DNA from: Enterococcus mundtii
GTDB lineage: Bacteria; Bacillota; Bacilli; Lactobacillales; Enterococcaceae
Reading direction: 5' to 3'
Length of the DNA stretch: 64,000 nucleotides
NCBI RefSeq assembly: GCF_002947535.1
Contig: NZ_PUAP01000015.1
Span: 1 to 64,000, forward strand
Part shown: positions 16,905 through 27,233 of the stretch, one piece after another
Position numbering within the stretch: position 1 is the stretch's first letter
Layout: the number at the start of each line of letters is the position of its first letter
Program-made: the position numbers and the translations under genes
Notes under the pieces: generated by a model
What the model saw: only the letters and a program-made list of their open reading frames with translations
Database searches by the model: none
Told to the model about the DNA's origin: nothing

Positions 16905-18977
16905 TTATGGATTAGGAATGAATCGTAAAACCATCGTGAAGTTTGGCTCCACCTGCATGATATCTGCTGGAAGACGATTCGCAGTTCCTGTAAAAGTAAA
17001 AGTATTCCATGCTTCTGTACCTACTTCAAACAACCGATTTTCTTGAGCAACTGGTGCCCCTTCACGAATCAATGGGCTGGCTTGTCCCTCTCCAAGAACA
17101 TTCAACTCATTGACGATCTCCATTTTATTTAAATCGGTTGCTGTGACAACATTGACGTAAATATTGAATGGTGACTCGTTATGGATATCATATTCTGGAG
17201 AAATGATTTCCTCGTGATTTGAACTCGCCGTCGTGCTAAATACTGCCGATAACGGGAGTCGCACAGTCATCAATGGTTCTAACTCTTCAAATGTTGCAAC
17301 GATCCGTGCTTCTTCTATCCCCATCGTAAATATGGTCGTGGCATCATTCACTTGATCGATCGTCCCATCTCCACGTTCGATACGCCAATGAGAAAAACGC
17401 CACCCTGCATCCGGTATTGCGCTGATTTCCAATGTTTCACCAATCAAAAGCCTCGTTGGATTCTCAGGAGTAACGTTACCTGCCCCTTCACTCTCAATCG
17501 TCAATAAGAATGATCTCGGCTGCCAAACCCACGTATCCGCCATCGTGCGGCCATCATAATTTGCCATCAATGCTGCGCTAGTAAAGATAAATTCACCTTC
17601 TGGTTTAGTTGCCGTTCCTTGCCCGATATTCTGCCAGTTTGCAAGATGCGTCGCAGTTTCTGATAAGCCTGGCAAACTTGCGTTACTGTGAAAAGAGAAC
17701 GCTTCTCCAAGTGTTAGTTGTTCTAATGCCGTCTGTGAAAACATCCAATGCATAGTCGTCACATTTCCTGTATCAAAACTCGAGAGATCAAGTTCCCTTA
17801 AACTTCGATTGTCAAAAAACATATAATCCATACGAGTGACATTTCTTGTATCAAAATGGGTGACATCTACTTCCTTTAATTTCGGCATAAACATGAACAA
17901 ACCACCCATACTAATGACATTACTCGTGTTAAAATTAGTCACGTCGATTTCTGTCAGTTCGTTCATTCCCAGAAACATGCCGGTCATAGATGTCACGTTG
18001 CTCGTATCAAAATTGGTGACATCTAGTTCAACTAGATTTCTCATATAACTAAACATATTATTCATTTCCAACACATTCTGAGTATCAAAGTGGCTGATAT
18101 CTAGTTCTTGTAAATTTCCCATAAACCCAAACATCCAGGTCATATCCGTTACATTACTCGTGTCAAAACTTGAGAGATCTAATTTCACCAAACTCTCCAT
18201 TCGATAAAACAGACTGTTCATATTCGTTACATTTCTTGTATCAAAATGACTCACATCTATTTCTCTTAAATTGCGCATCTGGGTAAACATACGTTCCATA
18301 TTTGTTACTTGACTCGTATCTAAATACTCCATTCCTTCAATTGTTTGGACATTTGGTAAATTTTCAAAAAATCCTTGGTTGTGTTCCCCCTGCTCAGCAT
18401 TCGATAAGACACTATTTCTTGTTCCAATCAAACTTCCCCGTAATTCGATCCTGCCCGTGATGACGATGCTGTTGATCATTTGTTGATTCGCGGACGAATG
18501 ATTAAAATAATCCTTCGCTTCATAGCGACCACCAACATTATTTTTCTCATCGAAGATGCCAGAACCTAGAGTCAGTGTCCCAGAAGTATCGACTGTCCAT
18601 GGAATCGTTCCTAGTTGACCAGATTCAATGACTTCAGGATCAAACCCTTCAGTCTCATTAACAAACTCTTCTACATCGCTTTGTTCAATAGTCAACTCAG
18701 GCGCTTCTATAAGTTCAGTACTTATCTCCGCTCCCTCATAGGGCCAATCATTTTCAATTTCTTCAAATTGAGAAAACTCTGCTGTTCCGTTTTCTTGCGG
18801 AATACCATTAAAATGGAACACATCCTCTTTTAAGACCAATTCCTCATTACTATGTGCTTCTGGTGATCCTTCCGATTCTACGTGAACCGCGATTACTTGC
18901 CCAACTGGCAAAAGCATCATCATCATCACAACATTGAAAATCAAAAGTTGTTTTTTCCACAAACCTTTCTTTCTCAT
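16905..18977 (-). CDS. BspA-type leucine-rich repeat surface protein without WxL domain
   Basis: A 690-aa secreted protein starting at ATG 18977 (MRKKGLW) after GGGTGG; a GTG four codons earlier is less likely. Signal peptide (1-31), acidic linker, then eight or more 26-residue BspA/DUF285 repeats of the form FDTSNVTxMxxMF (about 215-430). An InlB-like bacterial repeat follows (about 485-565; GNVTPENPTRLLIGE ... GWRFSHW). The 120-residue C-terminal domain (571-690) is shared with the small protein at the end of the operon. BspA-type repeats mediate adhesion in other bacteria. It is the first gene of the four-gene operon. Confidence 0.83.
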   Translation of the reverse strand: MRKKGLWKKQLLIFNVVMMMMLLPVGQVIAVHVESEGSPEAHSNEELVLKEDVFHFNGIPQENGTAEFSQFEEIENDWPYEGAEISTELIEAPELTIEQSDVEEFVNETEGFDPEVIESGQLGTIPWTVDTSGTLTLGSGIFDEKNNVGGRYEAKDYFNHSSANQQMINSIVITGRIELRGSLIGTRNSVLSNAEQGEHNQGFFENLPNVQTIEGMEYLDTSQVTNMERMFTQMRNLREIDVSHFDTRNVTNMNSLFYRMESLVKLDLSSFDTSNVTDMTWMFGFMGNLQELDISHFDTQNVLEMNNMFSYMRNLVELDVTNFDTSNVTSMTGMFLGMNELTEIDVTNFNTSNVISMGGLFMFMPKLKEVDVTHFDTRNVTRMDYMFFDNRSLRELDLSSFDTGNVTTMHWMFSQTALEQLTLGEAFSFHSNASLPGLSETATHLANWQNIGQGTATKPEGEFIFTSAALMANYDGRTMADTWVWQPRSFLLTIESEGAGNVTPENPTRLLIGETLEISAIPDAGWRFSHWRIERGDGTIDQVNDATTIFTMGIEEARIVATFEELEPLMTVRLPLSAVFSTTASSNHEEIISPEYDIHNESPFNIYVNVVTATDLNKMEIVNELNVLGEGQASPLIREGAPVAQENRLFEVGTEAWNTFTFTGTANRLPADIMQVEPNFTMVLRFIPNP
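17690..18335 (-). repeat. Tandem 78-bp coding repeats (BspA LRR)
   Basis: About eight diverged 26-codon units with the core FDTxNVTxM. Visible in DNA as recurring GTATCAAA and GTGACAT blocks. These are protein repeats, not a CRISPR array. Confidence 0.8.
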
Positions 18978-19476
18978 GTAGCCACCCACCCTAACTCTAT
19001 ATAAGTGAAAGAATTTGTCATTAATAGCTTATAGTCTACTCAACAAAACAATATATCTTAATCACGTATCTAACCTCTCAGCTATTAATAAAAAAGCTCT
19101 TTCTTTCTCAATAATATATCACCTCATTTATTTTTAATCCATTTATTATTTTTTTCTAATTTAGAAAAAATACTGTACTCATGCATGTTTCCTTAATATA
19201 AAAGAATGATTAAGTGAAAATAAAATAACATTTAAAAAATATAATAATATCTCAAACCCTTAATCATAATAAACTAACAGCAAAAATTCCATCAAACAAA
19301 AAAACAAAAAAACACATCTTTATAATCATTGATACAATGTTATGAATAACCTGACATCCACTTAAATCCCCCTAAAAAAAATATTTATTCTGCAAAGCAA
19401 ACTGAAAAAAATGGTTTTATCATCAATTACTAATAAAACGAATCACTTTTCACCTGTTCTTTTGATTATTGGAATA
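18978..19476. other. AT-rich gap, promoter region of the BspA-type operon
   Basis: About 500 bases of very AT-rich DNA with no supported gene on either strand. It must hold the promoter of the surface operon, but no single -35/-10 pair stands out. Homopolymer and A-tract runs are frequent. Confidence 0.5.
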
Positions 19477-19506
19477 CAAAAAAACTGACCTAATTTCTTA
19501 GATCAG
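19477..19506 (-). terminator. Terminator of the phosphatase operon
   Basis: CTGATCTAA and TTAGGTCAG form a tight stem-loop on the minus strand, followed by TTTTTTT. Confidence 0.8.
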
Positions 19507-19602
19507 CAAGTCTATCGATACAGTTGATTATAAATGATTGGTTTCTTACAATTTTTTTGAAAAATCAATGTTTTAACTTTCGGAGTAATGAAACATAGCA
19601 AC

Positions 19603-20364
19603 TTAACCTTTAAGAAATTGATTACTCATTGCCTGTAAACTTAATTGGTCGATAGCCAAGGCTTGTTTCAAATAAGTTTGGATCGACCCGTATTCCTTTT
19701 CTACCACTTGATAAAAACGGTCCAAGTAACTGCTGTCTACATTCAGCGCAACATCTAAAGCAGCTAGATTTTCTTCATTCAAATGAACTTTTTTGGCTTG
19801 CGCTAAAATCATCGCATTTTCTTTTTTACGTAGTTCATTCGTGCGTAGATAATCGACATAGATTGCCTTGCGAGGAACGTCTAATGATTCTAATAATAGC
19901 AAGGCTGCGATTCCCGTTCGATCTTTCCCAGCAAAACAATGAAACAAAACACTTTCCTCTTGATCCAAAGTGAGTACTTCTTGGAAGAAACGAGCATATC
20001 CTTTCTGCGAAGTAGGGTTCAATGCGATATCTTCATATATTTTGGTCATATAGTTCGTGGCTTTTTCAGGTGAGCCGATTTTCACAAAATCTTCCAGCCC
20101 AGCACCTTCGTCTGCCACATCTTTCATGATGTCGATATGGATATATTTCGTCTGTGGAACCGTTTTGTCTGGTCGAGCTTGGATTTCATCTTCGCCACGT
20201 AGATCAACGATTTTACTTAAACGATAGGTAGTTTCTAAATGTCTAGCATCTGCTTCTGTCAAACTAGATAGTTCACCTGAACGCAAGAAAACATTTGTTA
20301 AGACTTCTTTTCCATTTCTATTTTTGATGCCACCGATATCGCGAAAATTTGTGATTTTTACCAT
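19603..20364 (-). CDS. Tyrosine phosphatase family protein
   Basis: A 253-aa cytoplasmic phosphatase. The P-loop HCFAGKDRTG (H-C-x5-R-T) lies near residues 161-170. FRDIGG sits near the N-terminus and VDLRG near residue 54, as in the Y_phosphatase3 group that includes secreted Mycobacterium PtpB and Listeria LipA. No signal peptide. Substrates may be phosphotyrosine proteins or phosphoinositides; these cannot be told apart here. It is last in a three-gene operon, 45 bases after the amidinotransferase-like gene. Confidence 0.88.
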   Translation of the reverse strand: MVKITNFRDIGGIKNRNGKEVLTNVFLRSGELSSLTEADARHLETTYRLSKIVDLRGEDEIQARPDKTVPQTKYIHIDIMKDVADEGAGLEDFVKIGSPEKATNYMTKIYEDIALNPTSQKGYARFFQEVLTLDQEESVLFHCFAGKDRTGIAALLLLESLDVPRKAIYVDYLRTNELRKKENAMILAQAKKVHLNEENLAALDVALNVDSSYLDRFYQVVEKEYGSIQTYLKQALAIDQLSLQAMSNQFLKG

Positions 20365-20409
20365 TTCTGCAATGACCTTCCTTTTCCCATATTTTAGGAT
20401 CGTTTCCTC

Positions 20410-21378
20410 TTAGTTTCTCAGAAGCGGTTGCGTACTGCATCTGAAAGAACCACCAAAGATCCTTGTCAATTTATAGTCAATATACTCGACTGTGATTCCT
20501 CGTTTCTCTAATTCTTCACCAATAAAAGTAAATTCTGGATCTGTGATATACGTCGTCTCATTGATTGGTAGTCCGTTCGTCGCCAATCGAGAGGCTTGTG
20601 CTAAGGACACATCTACCCGATCCCATTTGCTTAATTGTTCTGGGATACCATTTAAAAAGGCTTCTTCACACACGATCATCAATCGATCTTTGACAAGGCT
20701 CAATGCGCAGTCTAAATGCAGGATCGTCGGATGAAGTGGTACCTCAATCACTTCATAGCCAAATCGTTTGACTAGATTTCTTAACCATTGAATTCCCCGA
20801 GCATTGGAAGCTAACCCTGAGTTACCCACAAAAACTGTTTTTCCTAACAACAAAACATCGCCGCCTTCTAAGAAAGGCCCTTGTTCTGAATCGATGCCTT
20901 GCGAAATATCCGGTTTAGGAATAGAAAAATACAAGCAGTCATTCTCATTCGATTCATTCACGAGTAGCTCACGAATCGGTAGGATCTCATTTCTACGATG
21001 TGGGAGTTTCAATGAACCTTCAATCAATAGATCACCGATCGTAAAAAAGGGATCTCGGGTGAAAAAGTTACTGTAGCCATACTCATAGCCTAGCTCTTTT
21101 TCAAAAGAGGTCAACTTTCTTGGTAAAAGGACTTCTACTTCATATTTTTCTAGTACTTTTTGTAAATTCTTCCGTTCGACTTCCCAAGCTTTTTGTTGTT
21201 CTGGGAAAGCTTCACTGAAGTCTTTTCCCATCACTTCAGGCCCACTAAATAATTCATGGTTTTCTTCTGTCAAGAAATCGACACCCGTTAATTCTTTCGT
21301 AGGAAAACCAAATTCAGACTGTGCTAAAACGACCCGTTTTAGCGGTGCAAACTCGCTTTTCACAAAAATATGATCCAT
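20410..21378 (-). CDS. Amidinotransferase-superfamily enzyme (arginine deiminase/DDAH-like)
   Basis: A 322-aa enzyme starting at ATG 21378 behind AGGAGGAG; a longer frame to 21480 only overlaps the upstream gene. Catalytic elements of the guanidine-modifying superfamily are visible: FTRDPFF, EGGD, HLDCALS with the His, and GGSFRCST with the likely nucleophile Cys near the C-terminus. It would hydrolyse arginine or a methylated or otherwise substituted guanidine to a citrulline-type product. It is shorter than true arginine deiminases (about 410 aa) and not in an arc operon, so substrate is open. Cytoplasmic. Confidence 0.83.
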   Translation of the reverse strand: MDHIFVKSEFAPLKRVVLAQSEFGFPTKELTGVDFLTEENHELFSGPEVMGKDFSEAFPEQQKAWEVERKNLQKVLEKYEVEVLLPRKLTSFEKELGYEYGYSNFFTRDPFFTIGDLLIEGSLKLPHRRNEILPIRELLVNESNENDCLYFSIPKPDISQGIDSEQGPFLEGGDVLLLGKTVFVGNSGLASNARGIQWLRNLVKRFGYEVIEVPLHPTILHLDCALSLVKDRLMIVCEEAFLNGIPEQLSKWDRVDVSLAQASRLATNGLPINETTYITDPEFTFIGEELEKRGITVEYIDYKLTRIFGGSFRCSTQPLLRN

Positions 21379-21410
21379 CGTTTCTGCTCCTCCTCGATTT
21401 GTTCGAATCT

Positions 21411-21695
21411 TTACAGGAAATAACATGCGAAACCAACCAAAAATACTAAAACAATCAAAGCAATCATTGGTTCGACCCATGTTTTTTTCGAAGAAAGAAA
21501 AACATTTTTCTTATTTTTTACAAATCCCCAACCAAACTCTCTAGGGAGTTGCACTTCTAATATCATCCCACCTGATAAAGGCAAGAGTGCCACTTTATAT
21601 CTGGATTTTGCAAACAAAAACAACGACATAAAATAAAGACCGAATTGGATGATTTTGATCAATCGAATGATTTGGATATTTTCGATTTTTCTCAC
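21411..21695 (-). CDS. Small membrane protein, 94 aa
   Basis: Two hydrophobic helices (about 13-33 and 74-93) with a polar middle. The N-terminus (IIRLIKIIQFGLYFMSLFLFA) resembles that of the 93-aa and 88-aa membrane proteins at 48.3-49.1 kb (VRIIKIIQLGLLALSIYFAA), so these look like paralogues. It is the first gene before the amidinotransferase-like gene, 32 bases upstream. Function unknown. Confidence 0.7.
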   Translation of the reverse strand: MRKIENIQIIRLIKIIQFGLYFMSLFLFAKSRYKVALLPLSGGMILEVQLPREFGWGFVKNKKNVFLSSKKTWVEPMIALIVLVFLVGFACYFL

Positions 21696-21929
21696 TATTT
21701 CTCTCCTTCTATCCTAGCGGTTATCGTCTAACAATAACACCCTTTCTCTTTTTCTTAGGATATTTTTTAATTATTTGTTTAAAAGAGAAGCCCATTTCGT
21801 TACCTCTGCTCCCCAAACCCAACTATCTGTCAGAAGCAACTTTTTTTACTATAACATGAGTTGACTTCATCTAGATCAAACCGATCATAATCGTTGGTTT
21901 TGGACTCATAACCTGCAAAATCTCTCACT

Positions 21930-21968
21930 AAATAGCCCACATCCAGTCGATTGGAGGTGGGCTATTTT
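21930..21968 (-). terminator. bglA terminator
   Basis: AAATAGCCCACATCCA pairs with TGGAGGTGGGCTATTT, eight bases past the bglA stop. T-rich on both ends, so possibly bidirectional. Confidence 0.85.
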
Positions 21969-21976
21969 CTACCGAA

Positions 21977-23410
<1,434 letters not shown>

Positions 23411-23467
23411 TCATTGCCCCTTTTCAATTTGATATGATAGTCTTACTGTTATTTTATTATTGAGTAT

Positions 23468-23512
23468 AAAAAAAGACCCAATCAACCACCCAAAAAGGCC
23501 GTTGATCAGGTC
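23468..23512 (-). terminator. Terminator of the mannose-type PTS operon
   Basis: GACCTGATCAAC pairs with GTTGATTGGGTC on the minus strand and is followed by TTTTTTTAT. Confidence 0.85.
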
Positions 23513-23558
23513 TAGCTTAACTGAATAATCACTATCCTATCTAAAAAGATACTATTTT

Positions 23559-23573
23559 TTGTAAACGTTGTCA
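23559..23573. promoter_or_regulatory. cre-like sequence after the PTS operon
   Basis: TTGTAAACGTTGTCA fits the CcpA cre consensus WTGNAANCGNWNNCA. It lies between the IIA stop codon and the terminator, not at a promoter, so a role is doubtful. Confidence 0.3.
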
Positions 23574-23583
23574 AACATTGATT

Positions 23584-23985
23584 TTATTCGTCTTCTTCAG
23601 CTAATGAGGCAATCACTTGATTCACATCCAGAATATTCTCTGCACCAGAACGAACATATTCAGGCGGTATTCCGACCATTTGACTATTGATAAACTCGAT
23701 GACCATTGGCAGATTCATGCCTGCATATAATTCGATTGCTTCGCCTTCCATGATCAATTGGACAATACTATTGGCTGGCGTCCCGCCCATCAAATCACAA
23801 AAGACAACATAGTCTTCCAACGAAGAAACCACCGCAAGAAATTTTTCTTTGAAATCCTCTGTTCCTTCTTCTGGCAATAAAGGTACTGTATGAATATGAG
23901 CTTGCGGTCCCATGATCATTTCGGTACTTGCCTTTAATCCTTCACAAAGTTGTCCGTGACTGACAAGAACTAACTGTTTGCTCAT
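23584..23985 (-). CDS. PTS EIIA, mannose family
   Basis: A 133-aa cytoplasmic phosphocarrier. The phosphorylation site is H10 in LVLVSHGQL. GTPANS at about 72-77 is typical of the family. Start ATG 23985 (MSKQLV) has AGGAG ten bases upstream; the GTG three codons earlier is too close to that site. It receives phosphate from HPr and passes it to the IIB protein of the same operon. It is the last gene of gntR-agaS-lacD-IIB-IIC-IID-IIA. Confidence 0.92.
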   Translation of the reverse strand: MSKQLVLVSHGQLCEGLKASTEMIMGPQAHIHTVPLLPEEGTEDFKEKFLAVVSSLEDYVVFCDLMGGTPANSIVQLIMEGEAIELYAGMNLPMVIEFINSQMVGIPPEYVRSGAENILDVNQVIASLAEEDE

Positions 23986-23998
23986 TTTCAACACTCTC

Positions 23999-24808
23999 CT
24001 ATTTTGAGATCACACCTAAAGCGGATAAAACGACACAGATGATCAAGACGATAAAAATCGCTCTTGTGGATGTCATATTCTTTTTGCCTAATAACCAATA
24101 GACACCACCAACGATCGCTGCTGGTAATAATTTAGGCAGGATCATATCAATATTATTTTGCATGTTCATCGTCACATCACCAATGCTCGGTGCCCATGAA
24201 ACTTTTACATTCACCATCGTAGCAACTAATGCGCCGACCATAAACACCCCTAACAAGGTTGCGGCATCTGTGAGGGCTGTTAACCGTGATTGCATCGTGG
24301 TTACTAAAGAAATCCCTTCTTTATAAGCAAATTGCAATTGTTTCCAACGAAAGACCATGACTGCGATTTGTGCTACTATCCAGATAAAAATACCCGCGGG
24401 GTTCCCATTGATCGCCATATTGGCTGCTAGTGCCCCAAAAATGGTCGGAATCAATGCGGCGAAAATGGAATCGCCAATCGCGGCGAAAGGTCCCATCAAT
24501 CCAGCCTTCATCCCAGAAACAGTTTCTTTTGAGGCAATACCTTCTTTTTCTTCGATCGCTAAATCGATTCCAGTAATGATCGTATTGAAAAAGTTTGAGG
24601 TATTGAAAAACTGTGTATGAGTCTTCATGATTTCTTTTAATTCTGGCGTATCATCCCCATAGATTTTTCGGAGTTGTGGCAAAATCGTATAGAGATAACC
24701 TGAACCTTGCATCCGCTCATAATTCCAGCCTAATTGAAAGGTCAACAAGCTCCGGCGGTTGATTTGTGTAAAGTCTTCTTTCGTTAACTTGTAATTAGAT
24801 TTCGTCAT
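23999..24808 (-). CDS. PTS EIID, mannose family
   Basis: A 269-aa membrane subunit. RRSLLTFQLGWNYERMQGSGYLYTI near the N-terminus and the central GLMGPFAAIGDSIF are hallmarks of the EIID family, and hydrophobic segments fill the C-terminal half. With EIIC it forms the sugar channel. Its start overlaps the end of the EIIC gene by 14 bases. Similar AgaD/GamD-type subunits serve amino-sugar uptake. Confidence 0.93.
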   Translation of the reverse strand: MTKSNYKLTKEDFTQINRRSLLTFQLGWNYERMQGSGYLYTILPQLRKIYGDDTPELKEIMKTHTQFFNTSNFFNTIITGIDLAIEEKEGIASKETVSGMKAGLMGPFAAIGDSIFAALIPTIFGALAANMAINGNPAGIFIWIVAQIAVMVFRWKQLQFAYKEGISLVTTMQSRLTALTDAATLLGVFMVGALVATMVNVKVSWAPSIGDVTMNMQNNIDMILPKLLPAAIVGGVYWLLGKKNMTSTRAIFIVLIICVVLSALGVISK

Positions 24809-25685
24809 CTTCGATTTCTCCTTCCTCAGAGGTTGTATGAGAACTAGCGACTTGCTGGTTCTCCGTTCGTTGATTGTTTTTATAGCTGATCGCTGCTAAA
24901 GAGAAACCGATCATTGCTACTGCCAACATCGGTAGTGAATTGAAGGCTGCCGGTAAATCTTTGACGACACTTGCGACACTCGTGCCAAGCAACTGGACAT
25001 TTGCGAACAACGTTGCTAACAAGGCAGTGATCGTAAACCCTAGAATCAGATAAGGGAAATGTTTCTTGACTGGTAAATAGCGTAGTAAAATAGCAAAACC
25101 AACTGCTGGTAAAACAGCTCCTGCGACAGATAAGCCATCCCCTAACCATTTTAAATCGCCATTTAGCACAGCAACGACATTTTCGACTAGTCCGCCACCA
25201 AATGCTAAAGCTAAAAAGACGGGGATCAAACGTGACAAGGACCAAGGAAGAGCACCTAATAAATAATTGCGTTCAATTGCTTGATAATTCATTGTTTCGA
25301 CATGTTGGTCGATACGATGAGCGAAATACGTATTCGCAAATCGAGCTAAAATATCCAATTGGATCATCAAACTAGCGACAGGAACTGCAATAGCTGCAAT
25401 TGCCTGTTCTGGATTCATCCCTAATGAGATGGAAAAAGCAGTCGCTAGTATCGTTCCGGAGTTTGCATCGATCCTTGAAGCACCGCCAAATGTCCCAACA
25501 CCTAGAACGGTCAATTGCATACTACCACCGATGATCAAACCAGCTTGTAAATCCCCCATGACTAATCCGGTGAACAAACCGGCAAAAACGGGAGCACTCA
25601 TCGAGGAATAAATTTGTAGTTCATCTAAAATCTGATAACCTGCATATAAAGATAATAATAAGATTTGCCACCATTGAATGGACAT
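24795..25685 (-). CDS. PTS EIIC, mannose family
   Basis: A 296-aa polytopic membrane protein. SAPVFAGLFTGLVMGDLQAGLIIGGSMQLTVLGVGTFGGASRID is the conserved N-terminal core of the EIIC-Man/Sor/Aga group. The C-terminus ends in a charged, Glu-rich tail. With EIID it moves the sugar across the membrane. AgaS and a tagatose-bisphosphate aldolase next door point to an amino-sugar such as galactosamine or N-acetylgalactosamine. Confidence 0.93.
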   Translation of the reverse strand: MSIQWWQILLLSLYAGYQILDELQIYSSMSAPVFAGLFTGLVMGDLQAGLIIGGSMQLTVLGVGTFGGASRIDANSGTILATAFSISLGMNPEQAIAAIAVPVASLMIQLDILARFANTYFAHRIDQHVETMNYQAIERNYLLGALPWSLSRLIPVFLALAFGGGLVENVVAVLNGDLKWLGDGLSVAGAVLPAVGFAILLRYLPVKKHFPYLILGFTITALLATLFANVQLLGTSVASVVKDLPAAFNSLPMLAVAMIGFSLAAISYKNNQRTENQQVASSHTTSEEGEIEDDEI

Positions 25686-25698
25686 CTACTTGACCCCC

Positions 25699-26178
25699 TT
25701 ATTTATTCAAAAGACTCATAAAGTCTTCTGACTTATCACTTGGTACCATTTGTGCGGTCAAACGGACCCCACGTGCATTTAACTGTTTGAAATCCTCAAT
25801 ATCCTTTTCCACCACATTGATCGATTTGGTGATTGATCTGGTTTCATTTGTCTGAGACATATTCCCTACATTGACTTCCTTGATCGGCACGCCTCGTTCA
25901 ACAAGTCTCAATAATCGATCAGGCTTTTTTGCGACGATCAGTAAGCGTTGGGAGTCATATTTCCCAGCGAGAATATTCTCTGCGGCTTTTTCAATCGGTA
26001 AGACACTTAACTTTACTCCTGCTGGTGTGGCTAATTTCAAGCCACTTTTTTCTACTGTATTCATTGCGACCTCATCATCTACAACTAATATCCGCGTAAT
26101 CGACAACTTCGTTACCCAAAGATTCGCGACTTGTCCATGGATCAAACGTCCATCGATTCTTACACCAATAATTGCCAT
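25699..26178 (-). CDS. PTS EIIB, mannose family
   Basis: A 159-aa cytoplasmic subunit with the phosphorylated H14 in RIDGRLIHGQVANLW. It takes phosphate from EIIA and transfers it to the incoming sugar. It lies 57 bases after the aldolase gene and 13 bases before EIIC. Specificity within the Man/Sor/Aga group cannot be read from sequence by eye. Confidence 0.93.
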   Translation of the reverse strand: MAIIGVRIDGRLIHGQVANLWVTKLSITRILVVDDEVAMNTVEKSGLKLATPAGVKLSVLPIEKAAENILAGKYDSQRLLIVAKKPDRLLRLVERGVPIKEVNVGNMSQTNETRSITKSINVVEKDIEDFKQLNARGVRLTAQMVPSDKSEDFMSLLNK

Positions 26179-26235
26179 TGTTCATTCTCCTTTACAAATA
26201 AATTATTCATTCTCAAACCAAAGGTAACGCTTACA

Positions 26236-27213
26236 TTATTTGCCTGTTTTTTGATACCAAGGTGTCGCTGTCTGGTTGATCACTTGATTCAAGTTCTCAA
26301 TATTCTGTCTACCTTGTGTCCGCAGCCATTTGACGGCTCCTTCTTTCCCAGCATCTACATAAGCTTTGACTCCATCTTTCCAAGTCGCTCTTCCGCACAA
26401 GACACCATTGAAGGTGGAACCTGACGCATGAGCAAAGACTAACGTTTGTTGGAATAGTTCAGAAGATACACCAGCACTCAAGAAAATAAATGGTAAATGC
26501 GTCGCCTCGCTTTGCGCCTTGAAAAAGTCAGCTGCTTCTTTTTGGCTATAGACGATTTCTTTGTCACCAAAACCTTCCACAAAGTTCATATTGACTGGTA
26601 CTTCGACTTTCAAAACATCTACTTGGTAACGAGGCTTTGAAAATTCTCTCATCATTTCAATCACTTTATGCGGTTTAACCTTTGCATACTCCTGTGAAGC
26701 GCTATCATTTATTCCTGCATCGTAAGAAAGCAGTTCTAAATAAAACGGTCGATCCTCTCCTGCACATTCACTTCCTAGACGTTCAATAAAGACATGTTTC
26801 AAATGATTGATTTTTGGATCTTCATCAACGTCATAATAAAGTAAAAATTTCACTGCATCTGCTTGTTCTTCTTTTAATCTCAATGCAGACCAGTCTCCTA
26901 ATAGATCCGGTAACCGTCCAGGAGTCGATACGTCATATCCCGTTTTTTCATACGCCAAGAGCAAACCAGCGGATCGATCACGTACTTTGGCAGCAGGCAA
27001 ACCATATTCAGGATCTAATAAAATAGCTGAAGCATAGGGCGTCAACTCCCCAGAAACCAACGCTTTGAACTCAATCAATTGTTCATCTGTGGGTGTTTCT
27101 CCTAAAGCCGACAGCATTTTCTTCAATGCCCCCCGCTGATCGATTGCTAATGCACTGATGATGCCGTCTTTTGTTGCTAATTGTTCCATCGCTTTTTTCT
27201 TGTTTGGTGTCAT
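26236..27213 (-). CDS. lacD: Tagatose 1,6-bisphosphate aldolase (copy 1)
   Basis: A 325-aa class I aldolase of the LacD family (usual length about 326). [13 protein letters not shown] lies near the N-terminus, [11 protein letters not shown] follows, and K202 in [11 protein letters not shown] is the likely Schiff-base lysine. It cleaves tagatose 1,6-bisphosphate into DHAP and glyceraldehyde 3-phosphate. Closely similar along its whole length to the second copy at 29.5 kb. This operon makes tagatose 6-phosphate (via AgaS) but has no kinase; the kinase is in the neighbouring operon. Confidence 0.92.
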   Translation of the reverse strand: MTPNKKKAMEQLATKDGIISALAIDQRGALKKMLSALGETPTDEQLIEFKALVSGELTPYASAILLDPEYGLPAAKVRDRSAGLLLAYEKTGYDVSTPGRLPDLLGDWSALRLKEEQADAVKFLLYYDVDEDPKINHLKHVFIERLGSECAGEDRPFYLELLSYDAGINDSASQEYAKVKPHKVIEMMREFSKPRYQVDVLKVEVPVNMNFVEGFGDKEIVYSQKEAADFFKAQSEATHLPFIFLSAGVSSELFQQTLVFAHASGSTFNGVLCGRATWKDGVKAYVDAGKEGAVKWLRTQGRQNIENLNQVINQTATPWYQKTGK

Positions 27214-27233
27214 CGTTTTTATTGACCTCCTTG

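Noticed and set aside
17690-18335. Regular direct repeats resembling an array
   Set aside because: The 78-bp period is in frame and encodes BspA leucine-rich repeats; units are diverged and there are no unique spacers, so it is not CRISPR.
23559-23573. cre-like site
   Set aside because: Fits the consensus but lies after the last gene of the operon and before its terminator, so catabolite control through it is unlikely; kept only as a low-confidence feature.
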